DNA of 64,000 bases from an uncultured Roseivirga sp. (GCA_947493005.1 CANLOY010000008.1:1-64000); one strand, 5' to 3'; numbered from the stretch's first letter, positions 15,526 to 24,932 are shown. Program-made: numbers and translations. Notes: a model not told the origin generated them from the sequence alone.

Positions 15526-16815
15526 CTATTCTGATACTTCAAACAAATCATGAGATGGCCAGGATTTAACCATCTTTATCCCCTCTCTGATTGCCCATCG
15601 ACTTGTACTTGGAAAGCTACCTCTTCGTGGAGTAGTATTAGCAATTATTACCCAAGAATAACCATTGATGTCCCTTGTTAGTAAGGCAGAAGTTCCCGAA
15701 AGTGTTCCCGTCCTCCACCAATGCTGTCCTTTGACATTTCGCCACCCAAGCGGACGCCTGATTCCTCCTACACCGTTCACCATTTTATCCATAAGGTCCT
15801 TGCTCAGAATATCTTTGTACCTTTTTGCATAGCCATCTACCAGAACAAGCACACGCATCAGATCCACACTTGTAGCCATCCACCCACCTGCGGGACCTAA
15901 CATCTCAATATCATCTGCTCCATAAGGTTTATAAACCTTCTTGCCTGTACCAGAAAAAGAAAGTTGTTCGTTGTCGGGGCTGTAATCATAGTATTTAACT
16001 TCATTCTTAGCCTTATCTTTCTCGAAGCTACCTGCTATCTGCATGTCTTTGATTCCGTTTGGCTCTAACACTTCTTCTTGAACCCACTCTTCATAACCCT
16101 CTCCTGTTAGCTCTTCTACTATTCTGCCCAAAAGAGAATAACCAAAGTTGGAGTAATCGAACCTTGTTCCTGGTTTGTATGGCAAATGTCTTTTTAACAC
16201 GAAGCTAATCACATCATCAAATTCAATCGGATAGCTCACCTTATCCATTTTGTGAATTTTGTGAGGGATAAACATAGGATCTCCGTAGGTAATCAAACTC
16301 CAACCAGCAGTATGGTTAAGCAGGTGTTTGACTTTTATCCGATACACATTTCTATTCCTTATATTATTGTAAGGCTTTCCTTTTAAGATCCCATTTTCTC
16401 CAAACACATAGTCGTCTAGTCCTACTTTACCTTCGTCAACAAGTTTCAGTATTGCAATAGCTGTAATTAACTTAGAAACAGAACCTATTCTAAACCTATG
16501 ATAAGGCTCAACTTTTTCTTTCTTTTCCTTATCTGCGTACCCAAAGCCTTTTGCATAAACCAGCTTCTCATTTTTGACCACAGCAACTGTAGCTCCTGCC
16601 AATCGCATACTTCGCATTACCCTGTTAACCATTGAATCTATTGGCTTTAGAGAAGCCAAATCTGACATTTCATTGGTCAACAAAGGTTTTTCAGCAATAG
16701 CAACAAGAGGTGTTTTTTCATATTCATTGATCGAAGAATGATCCTGAATTGCAGTGAATGATATGAATATAAACAGTAAGCAAACGGCCGTCAGCAGCCA
16801 ATTTCGTATTTGCAT
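15526..16815 (-). CDS. Serine beta-lactamase-fold hydrolase (class C/esterase type)
   Basis: A 429-residue exported protein of the beta-lactamase/D-Ala-D-Ala carboxypeptidase/esterase family. I chose the ATG at 16815 because it begins a clean signal peptide (MQIRNWLLTAVCLLFIFIS); an upstream in-frame ATG at 16860 adds an unlikely 15 residues. The catalytic tetrad is visible as SVSK (Ser112, Lys115), YSN (in DYSNFGYS) and a late RTG in HWWRTGTLSGTS, in place of KTG. These proteins can be esterases or peptidases, and resistance to beta-lactams should not be assumed. It is a single gene, convergent with the acidic-protein array. Confidence 0.88.
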   Translation of the reverse strand: MQIRNWLLTAVCLLFIFISFTAIQDHSSINEYEKTPLVAIAEKPLLTNEMSDLASLKPIDSMVNRVMRSMRLAGATVAVVKNEKLVYAKGFGYADKEKKEKVEPYHRFRIGSVSKLITAIAILKLVDEGKVGLDDYVFGENGILKGKPYNNIRNRNVYRIKVKHLLNHTAGWSLITYGDPMFIPHKIHKMDKVSYPIEFDDVISFVLKRHLPYKPGTRFDYSNFGYSLLGRIVEELTGEGYEEWVQEEVLEPNGIKDMQIAGSFEKDKAKNEVKYYDYSPDNEQLSFSGTGKKVYKPYGADDIEMLGPAGGWMATSVDLMRVLVLVDGYAKRYKDILSKDLMDKMVNGVGGIRRPLGWRNVKGQHWWRTGTLSGTSALLTRDINGYSWVIIANTTPRRGSFPSTSRWAIREGIKMVKSWPSHDLFEVSE

Positions 16816-16864
16816 TGTTATCGACCTTGCAGTTAAGCATACAATTATAATCAAATGCAAACAA

Positions 16865-16891
16865 AAAAGTCGCTCGTTAAAAGCGACTTTT
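16865..16891 (-). terminator. Terminator after the DUF547 gene
   Basis: Hairpin with arms AAAAGTCGCT (16865-16874) and AGCGACTTTT (16882-16891). On the minus strand it follows the DUF547 stop and runs into a T-tract. Confidence 0.8.
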
Positions 16892-16912
16892 ACTCAATTA
16901 CTTCAGGTTTGC

Positions 16913-17683
16913 TTATTGAACTTCATTCAACTTCCAGTTGTAATCCATAAATCTAACCTTTGCCTTTGTATCTATTTTCACCTTACTGTATTTATTAAGG
17001 AACTCTATTAAAGTCTGATCTTTCTTAAAATCGCCACCAAACCATGAGAAAATCTTAGAAACTCTCGCTTTTTTAGACTCAATCATATTCCTGCTGGTGT
17101 CATTTAGAAAAATCGTTGCTTGCTCATTCAACTGTTGATCTAACTTCTCAGCAGTATATGCTTCATTCCTGAGTATAGGGCATGAAATTGAAGCACAGTT
17201 TACTGCAAAGTGAATTCTGGGCTCGTTAAAGTCTTTTCTTAAAATCTTGTGTTCAATACGATCAAGACTGAAATCTTCACCGCCAATCTTAAACCACTCT
17301 TTAGTCCAGATACTCCTAATGGTCGGAATTGATAAAGTAGGGTTTAAATCTTTAATACTTTTAACAGGATAGTTATCAACAATTAGCTTCACAGTAAACA
17401 CATTATAAGCATTAATCCAGTAAGCAATTTTTTCTTCATCTGTCCAACCTGATGCTGGAGGGTTATTACTTATGTAATCTGCATATGCATTGAGCTTGTC
17501 TTTATCTTTGATAAAACCCTTATAATCTACCAATCCATCTTCTCTGACATGTTTTTTGAGTAATGCTGTCCAGGCATTATGATTTGGGCTACTCGCATCG
17601 TTTGCAAAGGTTGACTTGGAGTTTGAACAACCTAAAACAAACAAAAGCACGATCAGCAGGATATTCTTTATTCTTGTTCTCAT
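16913..17683 (-). CDS. DUF547 lipoprotein
   Basis: A 256-residue predicted lipoprotein. The start at 17683 gives a signal peptide with lipobox (NILLIVLLFVLGCSNS), so the longer in-frame ATG at 17749 is less likely. The DUF547 domain (about 60-240) shows KIAYWINAYNVFTVKLIVDNYPVKSI, FSLDRIEHKILR and RIHFAVNCASISCPILRNEAY, with conserved Cys residues in the last. DUF547 has no assigned reaction, though it has a papain-like or transglutaminase-like look. It probably acts on the periplasmic side of a membrane. A terminator follows. Confidence 0.88.
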   Translation of the reverse strand: MRTRIKNILLIVLLFVLGCSNSKSTFANDASSPNHNAWTALLKKHVREDGLVDYKGFIKDKDKLNAYADYISNNPPASGWTDEEKIAYWINAYNVFTVKLIVDNYPVKSIKDLNPTLSIPTIRSIWTKEWFKIGGEDFSLDRIEHKILRKDFNEPRIHFAVNCASISCPILRNEAYTAEKLDQQLNEQATIFLNDTSRNMIESKKARVSKIFSWFGGDFKKDQTLIEFLNKYSKVKIDTKAKVRFMDYNWKLNEVQ

Positions 17684-17840
17684 GGTTTTAAACTTTGCCC
17701 TAAATGAACCACATACTATTCCAAAAAGTTGCACTGACATCAATTGCACTACTCAAAAATGGCAAAACATGCCTCAAACAGAAAAAGTTTTACTCTTCTG
17801 TGATAATTAGTCAATCATTTTGTGATACTTAAAATAGCTA

Positions 17841-18398
17841 TTACCTATTGACAAACTTAAGATTAGCTACTCCATTGGTAATCTTTACTAATGACAGCCC
17901 TCCATAGTCAATATTTAACTTGAAGAAGTCCTTAGGGTCGAGCTCTAAAAAGTGTCCTAAAATAGCTCTTATTACACCTGCGTGGCTCACAATGCAAACC
18001 TTGGTCATGTTTGACTTCAACACTTCGGTTAAGAAACCTTCTACTCTTGAAATCAATTCTCTAAAAGACTCACCGTTTGGAACCTTAACGTTTACAAAAT
18101 CACTCATCCACGCATTGAGTTCTGTCTGAGGAAGCTCATTCCAGTTTCTCATTTCCCAATCTCCGAAGTTCATCTCCATCAATCGCTCGTCAGAAACTAT
18201 AATACCTTCCAAAGAATGAGCTAGCTGAATGCAGCGACTCAAAGGGCTTGAATATATCGCATCAAAGTCCATGGGAAGTTTTTTTCTTAGGTCATCTACT
18301 TCATCACTGAAACCATTGACTAATGACAAGTCGCTCTGACCATAGCAAATACCCTTTTCTACATCTGGTGTGGTATGTCTAACTAGATAAATTTCCAT
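17841..18398 (-). CDS. cobC: Alpha-ribazole phosphatase-type histidine phosphatase
   Basis: A 185-residue histidine phosphatase. The signature LVRHTTPDVEKGICYGQSDLSL (about 4-25) is diagnostic for CobC-type enzymes, with the catalytic His in RHT, a second Arg/Glu set in YSSPLSRCIQLA and the late SHAGVIRAIL. In cobamide assembly it removes the phosphate from alpha-ribazole 5'-phosphate or the final cobamide phosphate. It is the last gene of the cobalamin operon and overlaps cobS by 16 nt, which supports the assignment over a general phosphoglycerate mutase-like role. Confidence 0.88.
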   Translation of the reverse strand: MEIYLVRHTTPDVEKGICYGQSDLSLVNGFSDEVDDLRKKLPMDFDAIYSSPLSRCIQLAHSLEGIIVSDERLMEMNFGDWEMRNWNELPQTELNAWMSDFVNVKVPNGESFRELISRVEGFLTEVLKSNMTKVCIVSHAGVIRAILGHFLELDPKDFFKLNIDYGGLSLVKITNGVANLKFVNR

Positions 18399-19162
18399 AA
18401 GAGCAACAAGCTTAGATAGAAAACCACTTCCGTGACCTGTTGTGTAGCTCCAAGGCAGTCACCAGTATATCCATCAATCCATTTCTGAAAGTACTTTCCC
18501 AACAAGACTTTAGTAAGGTAAACGGGTATAACTAAAACAAAAATCCAATAATTCTGGAAAATCAAGAGAGGTATCAATCCAAAAAATGCAGCTATAAGGA
18601 GCTCTACAACAGAAATTTTCTTACCAACTGGTTTTACTTTTGAGGTTGCATCATCTCTTGAATATTCATGTGTATAAATAAAGGTGGCAGCAACAAAACG
18701 ACTCAAACTATGGCCACTTAGAATTGTCGCTATTACAAAGGTCAGATTACCTTCAGCCAAGTTGAGAATTCTGAATAAGACCAGAAACTTGAAAGAAAGC
18801 AACAGAAAGATACCAATAGCACCATAAGCTCCTACCTGACTGTCTTTCATAATTTTGAGAATGCGTTCCTTGGTCCAGCCTCCTCCAAAGCCATCACATA
18901 CATCGGCAAAACCGTCTTCATGAAAAGCTCCTGTAATCCAGATTGAAGCGATCATAGAGATTAACAACCCAATGACCGGTTCTTTTAAATACCAGAACGC
19001 AACGAGAAATATCAGGGAGAATCCTGCCACAATCCAACCCACTAAAGGAAAATAGCGTGTGGCCTTGTTCAGGTAATCTTCTGAATGATCTACCCACTTA
19101 GGACAAGGTATTCTGGAGTAGAACATTAAAGCGGTAAAGAATATTTTAACCTGTTCTCTCAT
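18383..19162 (-). CDS. cobS: Adenosylcobinamide-GDP ribazoletransferase
   Basis: A 259-residue inner membrane enzyme that joins adenosylcobinamide-GDP to alpha-ribazole (phosphate). The family blocks FYSRIPCPKW (about 15-24), RYFPLVGWIVAG, the conserved acidic motif AFHEDGFADVCDGFGGGWTKERILKIMKDSQVGAYG (about 79-114) and the hydrophobic segments fit CobS. Length is typical. It overlaps cobT by 1 nt and cobC by 16 nt. Confidence 0.95.
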   Translation of the reverse strand: MREQVKIFFTALMFYSRIPCPKWVDHSEDYLNKATRYFPLVGWIVAGFSLIFLVAFWYLKEPVIGLLISMIASIWITGAFHEDGFADVCDGFGGGWTKERILKIMKDSQVGAYGAIGIFLLLSFKFLVLFRILNLAEGNLTFVIATILSGHSLSRFVAATFIYTHEYSRDDATSKVKPVGKKISVVELLIAAFFGLIPLLIFQNYWIFVLVIPVYLTKVLLGKYFQKWIDGYTGDCLGATQQVTEVVFYLSLLLLWKFI

Positions 19163-20193
19163 CAGTCTACTTTTTCAGACACTCCTGCAGACTCAAAGCT
19201 TGCCATTTGATTAAGGAAGTTGACTGCGGACTGAATAATTGGATAGGCAACAGCACAACCAGTACCTTCACCTAATCTCATGTTTAAGTTTAGGATAGGC
19301 TCGGCATTAAGGTAATCTAACAACAGTTGGTGGCCTTTTTCATCGGACTGATGACAAAATATTGCATAGTGCTCAATTTGCCTATCCATTTTAAATGCTG
19401 CAAGATAGGCCGAGGTTGCGATGAACCCGTCAACCAAAACAATCATCTGAAGTCTGGCCGCTTCGAGCATAGCTCCGCACATCATTACAATTTCAAAACC
19501 TCCATAGGTACTAAGAGTTTCCAGGACTGAATTCGGCACTCCGTTTTTATGCAAAGCATTACTGAGTATGTGCACCTTATTTTTAAGTTGAGCATCATCC
19601 ACTCCAGTCCCTCTTCCAATACAATCTTCCAGAGGAATCTCTGTTAAACAATGCATAAGCATAGAAGCAGATGCAGTATTACCTATACCCATTTCGCCAA
19701 AACCAATCACATTGGTTCCTAGTTTGTGAATATCCCTAACTAACTGAGCTCCTTTATCGAGTGCTTTCTGAGCATCCTCAACTGACATTGCAGGCTCATG
19801 TAAAAAACTCTTAGTACCAAAGTCAATTTTTGCATCTACATATTCGGGGGTATTGCCAAAGTTGTAATTGACACCTGCGTCAACTACCATAAGGTCAATA
19901 TGGTGCTGAGTAGCCAAAGTATTAATTGCTGCACCTCCAAACAAAAAATTCATTACCATCTGATAGGTCACCTCTTGAGGATAAGCACTAACCCCCTCTA
20001 GAGCAATTCCGTGATCTCCTGCAAACACAATAATATGAGGTAAAGTCAATCTAGGCTCAAGGCTCTGCTGTATAAAACCTATTTGAAACGCAAGTTTTTC
20101 CAGCTGCCCCAGTGCACCAATAGGTTTAGTTTTTTGGTCAATCTTTTTTTGTAACTCGTCCTGGATAAACGTATTCGGTTTGATAATTTCCAT
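19162..20193 (-). CDS. cobT: Nicotinate-nucleotide-dimethylbenzimidazole phosphoribosyltransferase
   Basis: A 343-residue CobT that activates the lower ligand base by transferring phosphoribose from nicotinate mononucleotide. Visible motifs are KTKPIGALGQLEKLA (about 21-35), FAGDHGIALEGVSAYPQEVT (about 58-77), GEMGIGNTASASML (about 166-179), RGTGVDD and the C-terminal RLGEGTGCAVAYPII with the catalytic Glu. Full length for the family. It sits between a Dph6-like gene (4-bp gap) and cobS. Confidence 0.96.
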   Translation of the reverse strand: MEIIKPNTFIQDELQKKIDQKTKPIGALGQLEKLAFQIGFIQQSLEPRLTLPHIIVFAGDHGIALEGVSAYPQEVTYQMVMNFLFGGAAINTLATQHHIDLMVVDAGVNYNFGNTPEYVDAKIDFGTKSFLHEPAMSVEDAQKALDKGAQLVRDIHKLGTNVIGFGEMGIGNTASASMLMHCLTEIPLEDCIGRGTGVDDAQLKNKVHILSNALHKNGVPNSVLETLSTYGGFEIVMMCGAMLEAARLQMIVLVDGFIATSAYLAAFKMDRQIEHYAIFCHQSDEKGHQLLLDYLNAEPILNLNMRLGEGTGCAVAYPIIQSAVNFLNQMASFESAGVSEKVD

Positions 20194-20197
20194 TGTT

Positions 20198-20890
20198 CTA
20201 TTTCAAATCCTGAAACCAGTAGGTAACAGTATCGTTGGGGTTATCTTTAGAAAGTTTATATTCTTTTTTTACTACTTCTCCAATTTCAAAAGGAACTGGA
20301 TGTTTAAAAATCGGTCCATCAAAAACATAACTATGGAATTCACCATTTTCTCCACAAGGATCTACTCCCTTGGGTAAGTCATTCACAAAATCCATATCTA
20401 ATTCTCGCCCAACAAAAGATTTATCCAGTTTACTACCATCAATAGCAACTACCATAGTGCGGAATCCGAGAGAAAGGAACTCCTTAACTAGTTCCGAAGT
20501 ACTTCTCTTCCACAAAGGAAAATGAGCACTCATACCAACTTCCTTCAACCTTTCTTCCCTGTAAGACTTCAAGTCTTCAAGAAAAATATCTCCAAAAACA
20601 GAATGAGTTATACCTTCAGCGGATGCTTTATTCAAAACATTTTTCATCAACTGATCATAATCAGCCATATTGATTTCTCCCGGCAAAGAGATTATTGAAA
20701 GTGGTATTCCAATAGCTTCAACCTGCCTTTCTAAAAGCGTTTTATGAACACCATGCATAGAGATTCTTTCAACCTCAGCATTTACAGTGGTCATCAGTTT
20801 CTTTATATCAAAACGTTTGTCCTTCAGCACATGATAAAGTGCTAAACCGCTGTCTTTCCCTCCACTCCAGTTAAATAATGCTTGATGCAT
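20198..20890 (-). CDS. Dph6-family ATP-PPase, B12 operon copy 2
   Basis: A 230-residue PP-loop ATPase of the diphthine-ammonia ligase (Dph6/PF01902) family. The PP-loop is WSGGKDSGLALYH (about 8-20), and the family-specific end GVDPCGENGEFHSYVFDGPIFKHP lies near 175-198. Dph6 makes diphthamide in eukaryotes and archaea by ATP-dependent amidation, which bacteria lack, so bacterial members do something else. It lies between cobU and cobT with 4-bp gaps on both sides and is a paralogue of the gene at 21395-22069. A role in cobamide processing, such as an amide-forming step on a corrinoid, is inferred from the operon alone. Confidence 0.85.
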   Translation of the reverse strand: MHQALFNWSGGKDSGLALYHVLKDKRFDIKKLMTTVNAEVERISMHGVHKTLLERQVEAIGIPLSIISLPGEINMADYDQLMKNVLNKASAEGITHSVFGDIFLEDLKSYREERLKEVGMSAHFPLWKRSTSELVKEFLSLGFRTMVVAIDGSKLDKSFVGRELDMDFVNDLPKGVDPCGENGEFHSYVFDGPIFKHPVPFEIGEVVKKEYKLSKDNPNDTVTYWFQDLK

Positions 20891-20894
20891 AGGT

Positions 20895-21398
20895 TTACTT
20901 CAATTTTGTAGGAATTCCTGAAATCATAAAGTAAGCATGGTCTGCTTTTCTGGCTATATATTGATTCATCCACCCTTGTAAATCAGTGAACTTTCTACCG
21001 ACCTCTGTATGTGCATGTGTTCCCATGCCAATTTCATTAGAGATAAATATAAATGTTGCTTTCTGCTCAGTTAATAAATTAAACTCTCGCTTAGCCTGCT
21101 CCAGGCTTTGGTCGACATCGTTTTTCGTATCCACAAAGTAGTTAGTCAACCAAAGGGTTACACAGTCGACTAAAACCACTTGTTCTGAAAAGTCATGATT
21201 ACTCAATGCTTTTTCTTCTTCAATATTGGTCCATCTCTCATCTCTATCAGCCTTATGACGCTCAATCCTTTTCTCATAATCTCCATCCCAATGTCTGGAA
21301 GTAGCCAGATATACTGGCTCATCTGAAAGGCTCAAAGCAAGCTGTTGTCCGTAACTGGATTTGCCAGAACGTTGCCCTCCGGTTATGTAATAAATCAT
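20895..21398 (-). CDS. cobU: Adenosylcobinamide kinase/adenosylcobinamide-phosphate guanylyltransferase
   Basis: A 167-residue bifunctional CobU that phosphorylates adenosylcobinamide and adds GMP from GTP. The P-loop GGQRSGKSSYGQ (about 7-18), the RHKADRDERWTNIEE block with the guanylylated His region (about 48-62), VDCVTLWLTNYF (about 73-84) and the SNEIGMGTH segment are all present. Length is slightly short but complete. It overlaps the upstream Dph6-like gene by 4 nt. Confidence 0.95.
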   Translation of the reverse strand: MIYYITGGQRSGKSSYGQQLALSLSDEPVYLATSRHWDGDYEKRIERHKADRDERWTNIEEEKALSNHDFSEQVVLVDCVTLWLTNYFVDTKNDVDQSLEQAKREFNLLTEQKATFIFISNEIGMGTHAHTEVGRKFTDLQGWMNQYIARKADHAYFMISGIPTKLK

Positions 21399-22069
21399 TT
21401 CAGTGATAGTTCTAAAAATGAATAATTCTTATGCAGAATCTTCTCTCCTGTTTTAATCAACAAGGGTTGTTTATGCTGAGGTCCATCAATCACAAGGGTA
21501 TGGTACTCACCATTTTCACCACAAGCGTCTATACCCAGTCGGTCAAAAGTTTTGAGTAACTCTGAATTGATGACCTTACCTAAAATCTTATCAGCCAGTT
21601 CTGCTCTACAAGATACAATCATTGCCTTAATGCCCTCATCAATCATGTGATTCACCAGTGAAGCACGATCCTTTTGCCACAATGGAAGCACTGGAGTAAG
21701 CTCAGCAGCATTGGAAACCTTCTCTTCCCAGTTTCGGTGTGATTCAATATCTATATCTCCATAAACTGCATGGGTACAATCATACTTCGCCCTGATATTC
21801 TTGAGTTTAGCAATAAAATTCTGCTCGTATTGAGACCATGTAGACTCTATGAAGTCTATTGGTAGCCCCAGACATTCTGCTTGAGCTATTAAAATCTCCT
21901 TAGGTATACCGTGTGATCTGGATTTGTCTCCAAACTCATTGAGTACATTTAGCAATACTCGTGGAGAAAAACCTTCCTGAATCGCTTTGTGAAAAGCAAA
22001 ATAACTGTCCTTTCCCCCACTCCATGAACAGAGGAAAGAACAGTTATCCTTATTTCTATCAACCTTCAA
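21395..22069 (-). CDS. Dph6-family ATP-PPase, B12 operon copy 1
   Basis: A 224-residue protein of the same family as the gene at 20198-20890. The PP-loop is WSGGKDSYFAFHK (about 16-28), and the C-terminal signature GIDACGENGEYHTLVIDGP is near 180-198. It abuts the TonB receptor stop without a gap and overlaps cobU by 4 nt. Two divergent paralogues in one B12 operon suggest two related but distinct ATP-dependent reactions. The reaction is unknown, and I infer a link to corrinoid salvage only from context. Confidence 0.84.
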   Translation of the reverse strand: MKVDRNKDNCSFLCSWSGGKDSYFAFHKAIQEGFSPRVLLNVLNEFGDKSRSHGIPKEILIAQAECLGLPIDFIESTWSQYEQNFIAKLKNIRAKYDCTHAVYGDIDIESHRNWEEKVSNAAELTPVLPLWQKDRASLVNHMIDEGIKAMIVSCRAELADKILGKVINSELLKTFDRLGIDACGENGEYHTLVIDGPQHKQPLLIKTGEKILHKNYSFLELSLK

Positions 22070-23950
22070 TTACAACTTAGCTGAAGCTCCAATAGTGAAA
22101 TTGGTTGGCCTGGTGCTAAAACCATAAACACCAACATAGTCCTCATCAAACAGATTGTTTATAGTTCCTGAAAGCACAAGGTCACCATCAAACATCTCGT
22201 GAGAAATAGAAAAGTCAACCAGGTCATAACTATCAAGTTTCACTAAGAAAGGAGCTGAGAAAATAGCTGCATTTCTTTCACCAAAATGAGTATACTTCAC
22301 ACCCACTCTGGTTTCAGGAGTAATGGAATAACCAACATTCAAACCATATTTCACGTCTGGAATTCTGTAGAATTGAGATTCGGTTCCAAAAGTATATTTA
22401 GCGAAATGTGCCTGAAAACTTAAGGCATCTGTAGCTTTCCAGTCAAGGTCAGTTTCTATACCATCAATCTTTCTCTTACCGGTAATGTTCTGGTACCCTC
22501 CTCCAATGAAGTTTCCTCCATTATCGAAAATAGAAACGAAATCAATAGCATTCTCTTCCGTTCTGTCAAAGTATTCCATGTTGAACGTCAACTCGTCCGA
22601 TAAATAGATAGAAAGTCCAAATTCAAGAGATTCAGTTTCTTCTGCTTCAAGAGCAGTATTGCCAAAGTTGTCTGCAAACAACTGAAAAAGGCTTGGGGCC
22701 ACAAAAGCCGTAGAATACGATCCGAAAAGTTTCAATTTGTTTTCTCCACCCAACTGGAACAAGTATGATGGATTAATACTGTAAACAAAGTTGCTTCCAT
22801 ACTCACTGTGGTTATTAAGCCTGACTCCAGCATTAAAAGTCAATGCGTCAGTTAAGTCCGCAGAAAAGTTAAGATAAGGGTCAAGGTTAGTTGCATCTGG
22901 TTCTCCTGATCTAGTCTGGAATTGATATCCTTGATACTGGACTCCTGCGATAGCCTTTATACGATCATTAAAGAAAAACTCGTTTGTCAAATCTGCCTGT
23001 AGATTTTTACCTAAAGCGCTTGAAGGGAAAGCTGAGATAAACTCTCTCTTTACTCTATTGAAGTTAAGTTTCAACTGTGCCTTACCTTTTGTATAGTTCA
23101 ATTGTGGGTTTAGACCATAACTGACCTGAGTAATGCTGAACTCGTTGTCGGCATCAAAGAAAGCACCACCATCAAAATCTGACCTCACACGCTCATAAGA
23201 TAGGTTTGCTCCTAATCTGAAGTTATCTGAGAAATCATAATTAAGTCTGGTTCTTCCAGAATATCTTTCAAAGCCATCTTCGCCAAATTCAACTGCAGGA
23301 TTGTTGTCCTCAGCAGCAGATATTCCTCGACTGATAGCATAAGCAGCACCTCCAAGGTAGCTCAAGTTACCGGTCTTTCCTTGAACATCTGCATTTGTAT
23401 TGGCCGTTCTAAACGAACCGATTGTTTGAGTTAATGTTACTTCAGGGTCTTTTGAAGTGCCTTCTTTCAACTTGATATTAATTACCCCAGCAGCGGCACC
23501 AGTTCCATATAAAGTACTCGCTCCTCCTTTAAGTACCTCTATATATTCAACCGTAGCGCTATTCAGTAATCTAAGATCATAACCATTAGAAATTGAAGAC
23601 GGATCATTGATTGGCAAACCATCAACCAAAATCAATGTATGTCTGTTTCTACCTCCTCTTAAGTTATAATCAAGGTTAGTACCTGGAGTTCCAAATGCTC
23701 CATCGATATTGATTCCAGGAAGCTGATTCAGTAAATCGGCAACCGTTGCGCCTGGAGTTTTCCTGATTTGATCCGCAGTAAGTTTATAAATTACTTTTCC
23801 TGACTTCTCAATTGGTGTTTCGAATCGGGTTCCTGTAACTACAACCGATCCCAGGTCGGTAGTATCACTTTGTTCCTGTGCTAAAGATACAAAGCCCAAA
23901 CTCATCAGTATACATACCAGAGTTCCCTTCAGTTTAATGTTTGTTTTCAT
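22070..23950 (-). CDS. TonB-dependent outer membrane receptor (BtuB-like)
   Basis: A 626-residue TonB-dependent receptor, about the length of BtuB. It has a signal peptide ending near SLAQ, a plug domain (about 35-150) with LGSVVVTGTRFETPIEKSG as a possible TonB box region and GTPGTNLDYNLRGGRNRHTLILVDGLPINDP, and a 22-strand-type barrel ending in FTIGASAKL with the aromatic-rich last strands expected of a porin-like barrel. No N-terminal carboxypeptidase-like domain of the SusC type is present. It is embedded in the cobalamin operon and would import corrinoids across the outer membrane. Confidence 0.93.
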   Translation of the reverse strand: MKTNIKLKGTLVCILMSLGFVSLAQEQSDTTDLGSVVVTGTRFETPIEKSGKVIYKLTADQIRKTPGATVADLLNQLPGINIDGAFGTPGTNLDYNLRGGRNRHTLILVDGLPINDPSSISNGYDLRLLNSATVEYIEVLKGGASTLYGTGAAAGVINIKLKEGTSKDPEVTLTQTIGSFRTANTNADVQGKTGNLSYLGGAAYAISRGISAAEDNNPAVEFGEDGFERYSGRTRLNYDFSDNFRLGANLSYERVRSDFDGGAFFDADNEFSITQVSYGLNPQLNYTKGKAQLKLNFNRVKREFISAFPSSALGKNLQADLTNEFFFNDRIKAIAGVQYQGYQFQTRSGEPDATNLDPYLNFSADLTDALTFNAGVRLNNHSEYGSNFVYSINPSYLFQLGGENKLKLFGSYSTAFVAPSLFQLFADNFGNTALEAEETESLEFGLSIYLSDELTFNMEYFDRTEENAIDFVSIFDNGGNFIGGGYQNITGKRKIDGIETDLDWKATDALSFQAHFAKYTFGTESQFYRIPDVKYGLNVGYSITPETRVGVKYTHFGERNAAIFSAPFLVKLDSYDLVDFSISHEMFDGDLVLSGTINNLFDEDYVGVYGFSTRPTNFTIGASAKL

Positions 23951-24932
23951 CTAGTGTTAAATGTTTAATAAGTAGTTCTATTGAATTAAAAGTTTTTCCA
24001 GTCTCTTGAATTTTCCATTGTATAGCTTCACCAACCTTCTCTATTTCTATGCTTTTTTCAGCAGAACCAAAGACAGCACGTTCCAGAGCGCTTTTTGTCC
24101 ACTTGACGTGTATTGGGTCACCTATGACATTTAATGAAACCTCTTGCAATTGACTTTTTCTGGTAAACCTTCCTTTGGCATAGTCAAATGAAAGCTGTTC
24201 AGAACCGAAAGCCTTTTCCAACGCTCCATTCAAGATTAAATCTTCTGGAATTCCTGTATTGATGTTCTTTTCTGGCATTACCAACCACATATCATCACCA
24301 TGTTCAATGGCCATGTCAATCTCATGTGTTGAAATCAGAATAGTTTTATCCGTATCCTTTGCCAAGGTGTGTAGCAAATGAAAAATCTCTATTCTGTTAG
24401 GCGAATCAAGGTGAGCAGTGGGTTCGTCAAGAATAATAATGTTGGTATCTTGAACTAATGCTCTGGCAATCATCACTTTTTGCTTTTCACCATCACTCAA
24501 TTCCCCAATGTGACGGTCGGCAAACTTTAGGGTTCCGGTAACCTCCATTGCCCAATGGATAAGTTCTTTATCCAAGTCTTTTAGTGTTCCAATCCAGCTG
24601 GTATAAGGAAATCTACCGAGAGAAACCAAGGCGTATACAGTAAGGTTTCCAGGAGTAAGCCTATCGGTCAACACCAAACTTATCTTGCGAGCCAACTCTT
24701 TTGAAGAGATCGTTTCAACCTCTTTTCCGTCCAGTGTTACCGAACCACTAAGCCCTTTTTGTATCCCTGTTAGCGTTCTTATCAAAGTGGACTTTCCAGC
24801 TCCATTAGGACCAAGCAAACATGTAAGTTTTCCATACTTTAAAGTCAAATCAAGTGCTGATAAAACTTGCTTCTTTTTGTAACCAACCGTTAGGTTTTTT
24901 GCTGTTAATATTTGTAGCTCAGAACCCATCAA
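23934..24932 (-). CDS. B12 ABC importer ATPase (BtuD/FecE type)
   Basis: A 332-residue ABC ATPase. Walker A GPNGAGKSTLI (about 43-53), the signature LSDGEKQKVMIARAL (about 143-157), Walker B NIIILDEPTAHLD (about 166-178) and the switch His in ISTHEIDM are present. The last 80 residues form an extension beyond the ATPase core, a feature of some Bacteroidota FecE-type ATPases. It overlaps the permease gene by 4 nt and the TonB receptor gene by 17 nt. It would energise corrinoid uptake with the neighbouring permease and binding protein. Confidence 0.92.
   Translation of the reverse strand: MMGSELQILTAKNLTVGYKKKQVLSALDLTLKYGKLTCLLGPNGAGKSTLIRTLTGIQKGLSGSVTLDGKEVETISSKELARKISLVLTDRLTPGNLTVYALVSLGRFPYTSWIGTLKDLDKELIHWAMEVTGTLKFADRHIGELSDGEKQKVMIARALVQDTNIIILDEPTAHLDSPNRIEIFHLLHTLAKDTDKTILISTHEIDMAIEHGDDMWLVMPEKNINTGIPEDLILNGALEKAFGSEQLSFDYAKGRFTRKSQLQEVSLNVIGDPIHVKWTKSALERAVFGSAEKSIEIEKVGEAIQWKIQETGKTFNSIELLIKHLTLDENKH

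Noticed and set aside
15526-16815. Antibiotic resistance beta-lactamase call
   Set aside because: The fold and SxxK/YxN motifs fit the broad serine hydrolase family. RTG in place of KTG and lack of a resistance context mean resistance should not be claimed.
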